NCBI RefSeq assembly: GCF_002117105.1 | Contig: NZ_CP019343.1 | Span: 2,976,001 to 3,040,000 of the forward strand | DNA from: Oceanicoccus sagamiensis | GTDB taxonomy: Bacteria > Pseudomonadota > Gammaproteobacteria > Pseudomonadales > Dasaniaceae | DNA length: 64,000 bases | Reading direction: 5' to 3' | Shown: piece by piece, positions 56,889-64,000 of the stretch | How positions within the stretch are numbered: position 1 is the stretch's first letter | How the letters are laid out: the number at the start of each line of letters is the position of its first letter | The notes under the pieces: generated by a model | Told to the model about the DNA's origin: nothing | Seen by the model: only the letters and a program-made list of their open reading frames with translations | Databases searched by the model: none | Program-made: the position numbers and the translations under genes

Positions 56889-57299
56889 TTAAATATTCAC
56901 AGTGGGTTGTTGTGCTTGGTGTTGCTGGGTATTGGTTTTGCTAATGGGCAGTTGCCCCAGAACGTGCAGTAACTGGTCGCCGGCGTTGTCTTTGTCGATA
57001 ACCACGGCAACAGGGGCAGGGAAGCGCTGCCTTAATGATTTGGCGTTTAAGCTTTCGGTAAACAGCACGAGCTCCAATTTGGGTTGCAGCTCTGCGGCAC
57101 GGGCAATCATTGTTGCCAGGTCCTTGCAGGGAAAGCCGCTGTCGCACAGTAAAATATCAGCGGGGTGGTCGAGCAGGATGTTGAGTAATTGCCATTCATC
57201 AGTGGGTTCGGCAATCACCTGATAGCCGCCAGCCGTTTGCAGCAACATCCGCAGACTTTCCCGCAGTAGATAGTGTTCGTTGGCAATAATGACGCGCAT
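56889..57299 (-). CDS. receiver-only protein, NarL-like without HTH
   Basis: 136 residues: the first 105 align by eye with the receiver of the neighbouring LuxR-type regulator (MRVIIANEHYLLRESLRMLL against the LIIADDHQLLRDGLRLTL segment), but the HTH domain is absent and the protein ends in a Gln-rich tail. The usual DD pair is N7-E8, while the acceptor D53 (LLCDSGFP) remains. This suggests a diverged paralogue, perhaps a decoy or phosphate sink. It is 12 bases upstream of the sigma factor gene and has AAAGGG before the ATG. Confidence 0.75.
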   Translation of the reverse strand: MRVIIANEHYLLRESLRMLLQTAGGYQVIAEPTDEWQLLNILLDHPADILLCDSGFPCKDLATMIARAAELQPKLELVLFTESLNAKSLRQRFPAPVAVVIDKDNAGDQLLHVLGQLPISKTNTQQHQAQQPTVNI

Positions 57300-57465
57300 C
57301 CCTTAGGCCCTTTGCTGTAGTTGCTGGTGTTGTATCGTTGGGTCTAATTAAAGGCGCAGGGAGGCTAAAACGTAATAGGGCGTAGCCCTCATTTTGCGGG
57401 CAAAGTGAGAACAAAAAGGGGTGTCTATAGGGGCTATACCCTATAAATATGGACTAAATAGAGGC

Positions 57466-59235
57466 TTAGCCCAGCAGAGCGGCAATGGTAGATTTAAGTT
57501 GCTGTGTATCTACCGGTTTATGTAAGGTGGTGATTTGAGAGCTTTGAATAGCCCCCAGAGATTGCGGAGAGGTATCGCCGGTCACCAGAATGGCGGTGAC
57601 TTCATCAGCCAGTTGCGCGCGCAGAGCCATCACAGCGTCCACCCCGGTTTCATGGTTGCGCAAGCGGTAATCGGAAATAATTAATTGCGGGATAAAGCCG
57701 TTATGAAGCAACGCTTGCGCTTGCTGCAAGTCACCGGCCGAAGCTACCTGTTGGCAGCCCCAGTCGCGTAATAACATCGCCATGGCTTCGCGAATAGTTT
57801 CTTCATCGTCCAGTACCAGTGCGCTAAGTTGACTAAAGTCCAGGGCACTGCCGCTGGCTTCCACGGGTGATAAGGTTTGGCTGCTATCGGCAATGGGCAA
57901 ACTAAAAAAGAACCGTGAGCCCTGATTCAGCGTTGATTCAACCTGGATTTCTGTGCCCATCAGTTTGGCGAGTCGGGCGCAGATGGATAGCCCCAGCCCC
58001 AGCCCTTTATTGCGGTCCCGCTCCGGGTTATGCAATTGCTTGAACTCATCAAAAATATGTTCCAGTTCTTCTGGAGGGATGCCGCGGCCGGTATCCTCCA
58101 CGCTAATACTAGCGGCTTGTTGCTCTTGTCGGGTACTGAGCCGGATAACCCCTGAGCCGGAGTGGTTAATGGCATTGGCAATCAGGTTAGACAGTATACG
58201 GGTGAGTAGAACCGGGTCTGTTTGCAGCACAATATCATCGACATCCGCTTCCAGTTGTAGCTTCTGTTCCTCGGCTTCAGGGCGATGTAAAGCGACCAGA
58301 GCATTGATATAACTGGCTGCCCTTACGGGTTTAGGTTGGTATTCAATGGTGCCAGCATCGAGGTTAGAGATATCCAGCAAGCTATTAAACAGGCTTTGCA
58401 AGCTGCGGGCGCAGGTGGCAATTCTATCTACCAGTTGCCGGGCATTATCGGGCATGGTTTTTTTCTGTAACATTTCAATAAATAAATTCATCGCATGCAC
58501 CGGCTGTCGCAGATCATGACTGGCGGAGGCGAGAAAAATCGATTTACTGTGGTTGGCCTGATCGGCTTTTTCCTTGGCGGCCTTAACGCTATTCATCAGG
58601 TCGGCATACTGCAGTTTTAAATGAATGGCTTTCATAATGGCGTTGTAGTTTCTTTCCAGAGCGGCAATACAGAAAGCGGTTACCAGGATCAGTGCCAATG
58701 CCCACATATTGGTATCGGGGTTTTGATCGAGAATAAGGTGGCCAATCATTAATCCATTGGCGGGTATCGCGTAGGCATACCACATGGGCTTAAAGGAGCT
58801 ATACGTGACGGCTTGCCCGATCATGACAAAGGTGGGGAAGAAAAAGCTGATAATGACCTGGCTCATACTGTCTTCAGCAATATCAACAAACATAATCGGC
58901 ACCAAGCCCCAGATTACCCCGGCAGCGGCGGTATGAAAAATCGACAGCCATGCCCAGGGTTTTAGCGAGTCATTGCCAGCCAGGCGGTAGAGGTTAAACT
59001 TTTTCCATGAGTAAACGCGAAATACGCTGAACAGATTGACCACAAAAAACCAACTAATCAATAAGCCGGGGCTGACGGTTGACCACATTACAAATACGAA
59101 CAACAACGACACGGTGACAGCCGTAAAGGTATGGGTAGGGAAGGTTTGATAAATCAATTCGATCCGGGCGTTAAACACCGCCTTTTCATCCGGCACCTTG
59201 CCCGGCAGGCTTAATGCTGCATCGGCTATGGTCAT
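57466..59235 (-). CDS. hybrid histidine kinase with C-terminal receiver (second of tandem pair)
   Basis: 589 residues: about six membrane helices in the first 200 residues, then HisKA with H240 in FLASASHDLRQPVHAMNLFI, HATPase (SNLIANAINHSG, DTGRGIPPEELEHIF, KGLGLGLSICARLA) and a C-terminal receiver with D522 in IISDYRLRNHETG and lysine in HKPVD. It is a paralogue of the gene immediately upstream, with which it overlaps by 4 bases. The SHDLRQP type usually pairs with LuxR-family regulators, and one lies downstream. Confidence 0.93.
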   Translation of the reverse strand: MTIADAALSLPGKVPDEKAVFNARIELIYQTFPTHTFTAVTVSLLFVFVMWSTVSPGLLISWFFVVNLFSVFRVYSWKKFNLYRLAGNDSLKPWAWLSIFHTAAAGVIWGLVPIMFVDIAEDSMSQVIISFFFPTFVMIGQAVTYSSFKPMWYAYAIPANGLMIGHLILDQNPDTNMWALALILVTAFCIAALERNYNAIMKAIHLKLQYADLMNSVKAAKEKADQANHSKSIFLASASHDLRQPVHAMNLFIEMLQKKTMPDNARQLVDRIATCARSLQSLFNSLLDISNLDAGTIEYQPKPVRAASYINALVALHRPEAEEQKLQLEADVDDIVLQTDPVLLTRILSNLIANAINHSGSGVIRLSTRQEQQAASISVEDTGRGIPPEELEHIFDEFKQLHNPERDRNKGLGLGLSICARLAKLMGTEIQVESTLNQGSRFFFSLPIADSSQTLSPVEASGSALDFSQLSALVLDDEETIREAMAMLLRDWGCQQVASAGDLQQAQALLHNGFIPQLIISDYRLRNHETGVDAVMALRAQLADEVTAILVTGDTSPQSLGAIQSSQITTLHKPVDTQQLKSTIAALLG

Positions 59236-60977
59236 AGCAGTGCCTCCATAATCGCCTGTTCCAGCTCGGCTGTTTTGATCGGCTTATGCAGTACCTTCAG
59301 GCCGCTATCACTGACCTTTTTCAGGGAATCAACCGCGGTATCACCGGTGATTAATACGGCCCTTACCGGGTAGCCTATACGTTGTGAAATCGCTTCAATC
59401 ACATCCAGCCCTGTCAGATGGTCGCGCAGCCGATAGTCTGAAATCACCAGGTCCGGGAAAAACCCCTGATCCATGGCTTGCAGGGCTTCAATATCATCGG
59501 CCACTGCTGCGACCTCGCCACAGCCCCAGCTTGAAAGCAGCATGGGCATAGCATCAAGAATATCTTTTTCGTCATCGATAATCATAATCGAGTAGGGTTG
59601 CAGGTCCATGGTTCGTGGTTTTATGGCTGTGGGCGCTGTCTCTATACCGCTGTGGTCTTTTTCCAGCGCTAATGAAAAGCAGGAACCTTGCCCCAGTGTT
59701 GACTCGACTTCAATGGCTGTATCCAGTAAATGGGCAAGCCGGTTACAGATTGCCAGCCCTAATCCCAGACCCTTATTTCTATCTCGTTCGGGATTATGCA
59801 GCTGTTTAAATTCTTCAAATATTGTCTCAAGATGTTCAGGAGCTATGCCTTTTCCGGTATCGGTAATGCTGACTTGTATACGGTCGTCCGCAGTGGCTTG
59901 GCTGCCAATCTCAAGGCTGCCACTGTCGGTGTAATGGATGGCGTTGATCAACAAGTTGGAGAGTATTCTATTCACCAGTATGGGGTCAGAATAAATATAA
60001 CGCTCATTGATGGCGTTACTAATCGACAGCCCCTTATCTTCAATTTCCGGAAGATGGAGGGTAATCAGTTCATCAACGGCACTGCGTAAATCCATGGTTT
60101 TTTTATTAATATCCACCGTGCCTGCATCCAACCTGGAGATATCCAGCAGGCTGTTAAATAAACTTTGAAGATTATTGGCGCTGCTGGCAATTCGGCTGAT
60201 TAAAAGCGTGATGTCAGCGGGTAAAGATTGTTTTTGCAGCATTTCAATAAATAAGTTCATGGCATGGACGGGTTGCCGCAGGTCATGGCTGGCAGAGGCA
60301 AGAAAGGTCGACTTATTAATATTGGCCTTGTCGGACTTTTCTTTCTCCCGCTGCAATTTAGTCATTAGCTTGGCGTATTCGGTTTGCAGCAAGGTGGTTT
60401 CCCGGAAGGATTTATGGTGCCGGTTCATCATCGAAAATAAAAACAGATTAAATAGCAGCAAATATACTGCCAGCATATTCGAGCCATCAATAGAGCTGCT
60501 TATTAAGCGATAAATAAGGGCGCAGGATGCCGGGATAACAAAGGCAAACCACATGGGTTTAAAGGAAGAGTGGGAGATGCTCAGGCCAATAATAGCGGTG
60601 GTGGCAAAGAAGTAAACCGCTAGCAGAGTGCTAGTGGGGGTATTTTCCATGGTGGGAAAGCACAGCGGCAACAATGCCCAGATAATACCGTAAAGCAGGA
60701 GTTGGAAAAAAGCCATGTCCGCCCAGGCTTTGATACTGAGTGTGTCGCGTATCTCGGTCCGGTTAAAGCGTTGAAAAGAAAATAGTCTGAGTAAAAAAAA
60801 TAGATAATTGGCGGCTAACCAAAGGCTTAAGCCAGCACGGGATTGTGGTTCCCAAATAGTGATTGTTACCAGAGTGGAGATCAGCACTGCCGGCAACAGA
60901 TTGGCAGGAATCTGCTGGTAAAACGTGCTTACCTGCGCATTAAATATCTGCTGTTCACTGTCGTTATCAAAGGCCAT
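59232..60977 (-). CDS. hybrid histidine kinase with C-terminal receiver (first of tandem pair)
   Basis: 581 residues with the same layout as its downstream neighbour: multi-helix membrane sensor (about 25-185), HisKA with H231 in FLASASHDLRQPVHAMNLFI, HATPase (SNLLINAIHYTDSGS, KGLGLGLAICNRLA) and receiver with acceptor D514 in VISDYRLRDHLTG. The membrane region shares motifs with the paralogue (SSFKPMWFAF against SSFKPMWYAY), showing a tandem duplication. It is divergent from the first VPxPA-CTERM gene, 168 bases away, so it may help control that locus. Confidence 0.93.
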   Translation of the reverse strand: MAFDNDSEQQIFNAQVSTFYQQIPANLLPAVLISTLVTITIWEPQSRAGLSLWLAANYLFFLLRLFSFQRFNRTEIRDTLSIKAWADMAFFQLLLYGIIWALLPLCFPTMENTPTSTLLAVYFFATTAIIGLSISHSSFKPMWFAFVIPASCALIYRLISSSIDGSNMLAVYLLLFNLFLFSMMNRHHKSFRETTLLQTEYAKLMTKLQREKEKSDKANINKSTFLASASHDLRQPVHAMNLFIEMLQKQSLPADITLLISRIASSANNLQSLFNSLLDISRLDAGTVDINKKTMDLRSAVDELITLHLPEIEDKGLSISNAINERYIYSDPILVNRILSNLLINAIHYTDSGSLEIGSQATADDRIQVSITDTGKGIAPEHLETIFEEFKQLHNPERDRNKGLGLGLAICNRLAHLLDTAIEVESTLGQGSCFSLALEKDHSGIETAPTAIKPRTMDLQPYSIMIIDDEKDILDAMPMLLSSWGCGEVAAVADDIEALQAMDQGFFPDLVISDYRLRDHLTGLDVIEAISQRIGYPVRAVLITGDTAVDSLKKVSDSGLKVLHKPIKTAELEQAIMEALL

Positions 60978-61145
60978 GCGTGGTTTTTATGTCCGTTTAA
61001 TGCACTGGTTTATTGTTTTCGATAATGCCACTTTAGCGATATTTATTGCTAAAGCAAGCACCAATATTTTTTTTAATTACTGTGAACCGTTTTATCTCCC
61101 CCTGCGACAGAGGGCTAACGACAATGAAAAAATGGAGATAAAACG

Positions 61146-61871
61146 ATGACTTTAACCCCGACAAAAACACTGGCAGTTTCGGCGTTGGCGCTGACCACAG
61201 CTATCAATGCATCGGCATTAACATTGACCGGCAATGGTCTACAAACACAGTTGCAGGGCACTCTGGGTAGTGTTGATGTTATGTCGACCGGCGACTATGT
61301 GGGTAATACCGGTTATCTGGGTGCCAATGGCATTGTTAGCCCTGCCCCACAGATTAATGGCCGACGTGTGCAGTACGATATGCATAACAAAATTAAAAAT
61401 GGCGATATCTTCCACTTTACTGTGTGGTATGAGCAGGGTATCGAGGTTTTGGGTGCCGGTGTGCCCGGTGGCTATATCAGTGAAAATGGTGTGGTGACTG
61501 ACTGGCTTAATAGTAACTATATGATGCGCTTTGATAATGGTTACGGCAATTATCACTATGAATTGTTCAATGGTGGTCAATGGGCAGTGGAGTATAACCC
61601 TGACAATATTAAATGGATTCTGTTTGGTGAGGGTATGCCAGGAGGTAGTGCCATTGGTCGCACGGATGTTGGCAATAAGGGCCCAAGATTTAGCATTTTA
61701 TTTCCTGAGGATGTATCGCTGGAATTACAGGATGCTGTGGTATTTGGTAATAACCGTTCAGCAACAGGGCAGGTCTTGTCCGCCACCTCTGCCGTGCCTG
61801 TACCCGCCGCGGCCTGGTTATTCGGTTCTGCCTTATTAGGTTTAACCGCTGTAGGACGCAAACGTAAGTAA
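61146..61871 (+). CDS. secreted protein with VPxPA-CTERM-like sorting tail (1)
   Basis: A 241-residue exported protein: signal peptide ending near INASALT, a body of unknown fold, and a C-terminal tail with the motif VPVPAAAWLFGSALLGL and a basic end GRKRK. This is the layout of VPxxP/PEP-CTERM proteins processed by an exosortase, though no exosortase gene lies in this window. A terminator follows. Body sequence includes NGRRVQYDMHNKIKNGDIFH, with no catalytic motif I can recognise. Confidence 0.8.
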   Translation: MTLTPTKTLAVSALALTTAINASALTLTGNGLQTQLQGTLGSVDVMSTGDYVGNTGYLGANGIVSPAPQINGRRVQYDMHNKIKNGDIFHFTVWYEQGIEVLGAGVPGGYISENGVVTDWLNSNYMMRFDNGYGNYHYELFNGGQWAVEYNPDNIKWILFGEGMPGGSAIGRTDVGNKGPRFSILFPEDVSLELQDAVVFGNNRSATGQVLSATSAVPVPAAAWLFGSALLGLTAVGRKRK

Positions 61872-61902
61872 TTATCCCATCCGGTCGCCGTCTACGCTTT
61901 AG

Positions 61903-61929
61903 GCCCCGAAATTTTTCGGGGCTTTTTTT
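61903..61929 (+). terminator. rho-independent terminator after CTERM protein 1
   Basis: GCCCCGAA (61903-61910), loop ATTT, TTCGGGGC (61915-61922), then TTTTTTT. Perfect 8-bp stem. Confidence 0.93.
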
Positions 61930-62006
61930 ATGCTCGGTATCCATGAACTTTTCTTGGCCTGCTAACGACTGATAGTAGAAATCCATCACCGTAAAAGGAA
62001 ACTGTT

Positions 62007-62528
62007 ATGGCTATTAAATCCCTTAAGCAGCTCGCTGCTATAACGACGCTGGTTTTATCGCCTTTATCCCATGGCGCCTATATTAATGGAGCTGTGTTGT
62101 TTTCCAGTTTTGACTGGAGCAAAAGCGCAGGCAGTGTTGCACTGAATAATGAGCAAATCGTCGCCTCGATGCAGGACCTGAATGGTGAAACCGGATTAAA
62201 TTTTGATGGCTTTAGTTATTCCCCCTTTGCGCCGTCAGCGATCAGTTGGCAAAGTGATCACTTTATTTTTAAAATGACTTCCCTAACCGTGATTAACGAA
62301 ACCCGCACCACGCTTAATGCAGAGGGTGCTGGCCTGCTGATTGCACTGGATAACAGTTGGTACGATACCTATGCCAGTTGGTCTTTTTCCGGTGGCAGTA
62401 TTAACTGGAGCTATGCAGCGATAGCGCTAGGTGAAGGGCCGCGGCCATCCGCCGTGCCCATTCCTGCCGCAGGCTGGTTATTTGGCGTCGCTTTGCTTGG
62501 CTTGCGAGGCATTAAGCGCAGAGCTTAA
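62007..62528 (+). CDS. secreted protein with VPxPA-CTERM-like sorting tail (2)
   Basis: A 173-residue exported protein: basic start and signal peptide (KQLAAITTLVLSPLSHGAY), a body of unknown function, and the tail VPIPAAGWLFGVALLGL with basic end KRRA. It is similar in design, not in body sequence, to the protein 135 bases upstream. AAAGGAAA lies before the ATG. The two share a terminator between them, so they are separate transcription units. Confidence 0.8.
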   Translation: MAIKSLKQLAAITTLVLSPLSHGAYINGAVLFSSFDWSKSAGSVALNNEQIVASMQDLNGETGLNFDGFSYSPFAPSAISWQSDHFIFKMTSLTVINETRTTLNAEGAGLLIALDNSWYDTYASWSFSGGSINWSYAAIALGEGPRPSAVPIPAAGWLFGVALLGLRGIKRRA

Positions 62529-62617
62529 TCGTATGGCGAGTGTCTAGTGGATTAGCTGGCCATCCGCTTTCTGCCTGCCAGACCCGGTAGGGCCGCCACT
62601 ATGCAAGGCCACCAAGC

Positions 62618-63031
62618 CTATGGGGAGTGATGTTGCACCGGTTCAATATGCATAGTAGTGGTACCCGCCTGGAAGGAGTCACCAAAATCACCATCAGACC
62701 ACTCTGGGCCTGACAAGGTGCCACAGACCGTTCCCAAAACTATATGACCCGAGCACAAGGGTTGGCCACCTGGTGCAGCAGCAATAAACTGACCGGAAAT
62801 AACAGAGTCAGCGATATTCCATCCCTGGTAAATGCCTTCTTCTCTGACTGCCAGCAGCGTTTCAGCGTAACTCAAGTCGAAGCTGTCCAGTCGTTTGTAT
62901 TCCCTTCCAATAACGGTATCGCTGATAGAGTCTGTGCTGTCGTCGCTAAGCAAATCCCCGTGGCTAACAATGGTACTATTGGCGCATAATGAAAGTGTTA
63001 GGGCGGCCAGAACCAGAATGGGTTTGAACAT
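62618..63031 (-). CDS. secreted protein resembling CTERM-family bodies, tail absent
   Basis: ATG 63031 is chosen because it puts a signal peptide first (MFKPILVLAALTLSLCANST); the frame could begin 13 codons earlier. The mature start SHGDLLSDDSTDSISDTVIG and the segment FDLSYAETLLAVREEG look like the bodies of PEP/VPxP-CTERM proteins, but the 137-residue product ends in TMHIEPVQHHSP without a CTERM tail. It contains two cysteines (LCSGHIVLGTVCGTL) that could pair. It may be truncated or a secreted relative. Confidence 0.6.
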   Translation of the reverse strand: MFKPILVLAALTLSLCANSTIVSHGDLLSDDSTDSISDTVIGREYKRLDSFDLSYAETLLAVREEGIYQGWNIADSVISGQFIAAAPGGQPLCSGHIVLGTVCGTLSGPEWSDGDFGDSFQAGTTTMHIEPVQHHSP

Positions 63032-63421
63032 GATAGAGGATCCGCATGGAGCGAGTTTATTATTAGTCATTCTGCCTAAGTGGTGTCGCTTGGCGATGGC
63101 AGATTGATACAGTGCAGTATAGAGCAGTGCGATAAATCTTCTCTTAAACCGAAAATAATGGCAGAAAACGTGGTTACTTTTATAGGCTTGAGTTTAGTAT
63201 CTGGCTGGTTTAAGCGATAGGTTTCACTGTTAAAAGACGGCTTATCAAGGTTGGCCAGGAAGGTTTTGTTAAATCAATGATTGGCTCGTTTTTTCTAAAC
63301 CAAGTCCAAATTGACTGGATGTTTAGAAGAGTTTAGAAGAGTTTTGGAAGGAGCCCAGTAACTGCCAAGTTTATTAGTCAGTCACTGGGTTCAGGCTTGG
63401 ATAAGGCGAGAAGATAAAGAC
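63032..63421. other. non-coding gap between two minus-strand genes
   Basis: About 390 bases without a supported gene. AT-rich, with a short repeated GTTTAGAAGA motif near 63320-63340. Otherwise nothing stands out. Confidence 0.4.
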
Positions 63422-64000
63422 CTAGGGCACAATAACAATATTGTTGTTATAAGCGGTTCTAACAATACTGGTCAGGTTCTGGCCAGTGCTGCCGATCTCC
63501 GAGTTAACAAACACCACCAGTTCCATATCGTCAGGCATCATAAAAACAAAGCACTGTTCGGTACGGGCAATAGAGGGGAAGTTAAGGTTATCTGTCCATA
63601 AGCCCGCCTTATAAAAAGTACGGCCCGCATCTGTACTGGCGCCAAATACCGGGCTATTTAAACCCCAGGACTCGTTCAGTAATTTTGCGGTGCTAAAATT
63701 ATCCAGTATTTGTCCAGCGCGCAGGGCTCTGACCACATCCAAAATTTCAGTAATGGTCATATGCCAACCCATACCACCGGCGCGGTTAGTAAAGTCACCG
63801 GTATTCCAGCCAGAGCCGTTAGCGTTAAAGGTATAAGCGCGGGCCGTGGTGGCGTTTTTACTTAAGGTTGGGAAGGCACCCACCGGATTAAAGACATGCT
63901 GTTGCATATAATCGTTATAAAATTCGGCGGTGCTGGCATCCCACATATTGTCATTCATTAAGTCAGAGCCAAGGTTGGCCGCAGGGCTAATATAGCCACC
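63422..64000 (-). CDS. beta-lactamase-family serine hydrolase, N-terminus beyond the window
   Basis: The frame is open to the right edge (14 further codons before the ATG at 63958), so the N-terminal part with the SxxK motif is outside the window. The 192-residue remainder has EFYNDYMQQHVFNPVGAF, GGMGWHMTITEILDVVRALR and the C-terminal FVFMMPDDMELVVFVNS, as in class C beta-lactamase-like/penicillin-binding hydrolases (serine hydrolase family). Substrate unknown; the gene continues past the window. Confidence 0.7.
   Translation of the reverse strand, partial: GGYISPAANLGSDLMNDNMWDASTAEFYNDYMQQHVFNPVGAFPTLSKNATTARAYTFNANGSGWNTGDFTNRAGGMGWHMTITEILDVVRALRAGQILDNFSTAKLLNESWGLNSPVFGASTDAGRTFYKAGLWTDNLNFPSIARTEQCFVFMMPDDMELVVFVNSEIGSTGQNLTSIVRTAYNNNIVIVP

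Noticed and set aside
1-64000. CRISPR arrays, prophage, IS elements, rRNA genes
   Set aside because: I looked for regularly spaced repeats, transposase or integrase motifs and rRNA signatures and saw none.

Overview
The window reads as a piece of a gammaproteobacterial chromosome, most likely a marine, polysaccharide-using member of the Cellvibrionales or a relative. This rests on the order tolQRAB-pal-cpoB-queE-queC-tRNA-Lys, large TonB-dependent receptors, a chitin-sugar cluster joined to the Entner-Doudoroff pathway, VPxPA-type C-terminal sorting tails and many hybrid kinases. The taxonomic guess comes from gene content only. Base composition is moderate throughout except for a visibly AT-rich stretch at about 6.3-10.9 kb.

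Layout. 1-6.1 kb: the Tol-Pal envelope system (tolQ cut by the window edge) followed by the queuosine genes queE and queC. 6.17-6.25 kb: tRNA-Lys(UUU) with a strong terminator. 6.3-10.9 kb: an AT-rich, gene-poor accessory region holding a small membrane protein and a 929-residue STAND-type ATPase. 11-13.7 kb: an Asp/Glu-racemase-family protein, an SDR and a periplasmic solute-binding protein. 13.8-31.9 kb: the metabolic heart, consisting of a TonB receptor, GlcNAc kinase, GH20 hexosaminidase, sodium:solute symporter, nagB, nagA, a LacI-type regulator, pgi, edd, zwf, pgl and eda. Four copies of a 14-bp palindrome (TGACAGCGCTGTCA and one variant) precede the receptor (two copies), nagA and pgi, and probably bind the LacI protein. 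Together the genes can take chitin-derived sugars to fructose-6-P, back through Pgi to glucose-6-P, and on to pyruvate and glyceraldehyde-3-P.

32-36.4 kb: small and membrane proteins of poorly known function (TIGR03545/TIGR03546 pair, DUF454). 36.4-44 kb: a signalling block with a REC-PP2C-HATPase protein, a free Hpt protein, a REC-GGDEF diguanylate cyclase, a Tat-exported solute-binding protein and a hybrid kinase whose gene overlaps it. It resembles the HptB-HsbR-HsbD circuit of Pseudomonas with a sensory binding protein added. 44-52 kb: thiolase, small proteins, a large winged-helix/AAA/TPR regulator and a flavin amine-oxidase-like protein. 52-61 kb, minus strand: a second TonB receptor, then an SDR, LuxR-type regulator, ECF sigma factor, receiver-only protein and two tandem paralogous hybrid kinases. 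61-64 kb: two proteins with VPxPA-CTERM-like tails, a related secreted protein without the tail, and the end of a beta-lactamase-family protein.

Six genes (queC, GH20, the PP2C regulator, thiolase, amine oxidase, second TonB receptor) are each broken by what looks like one missing base in or beside a G or C run. The pattern points to sequencing or consensus error rather than six independent pseudogenes.
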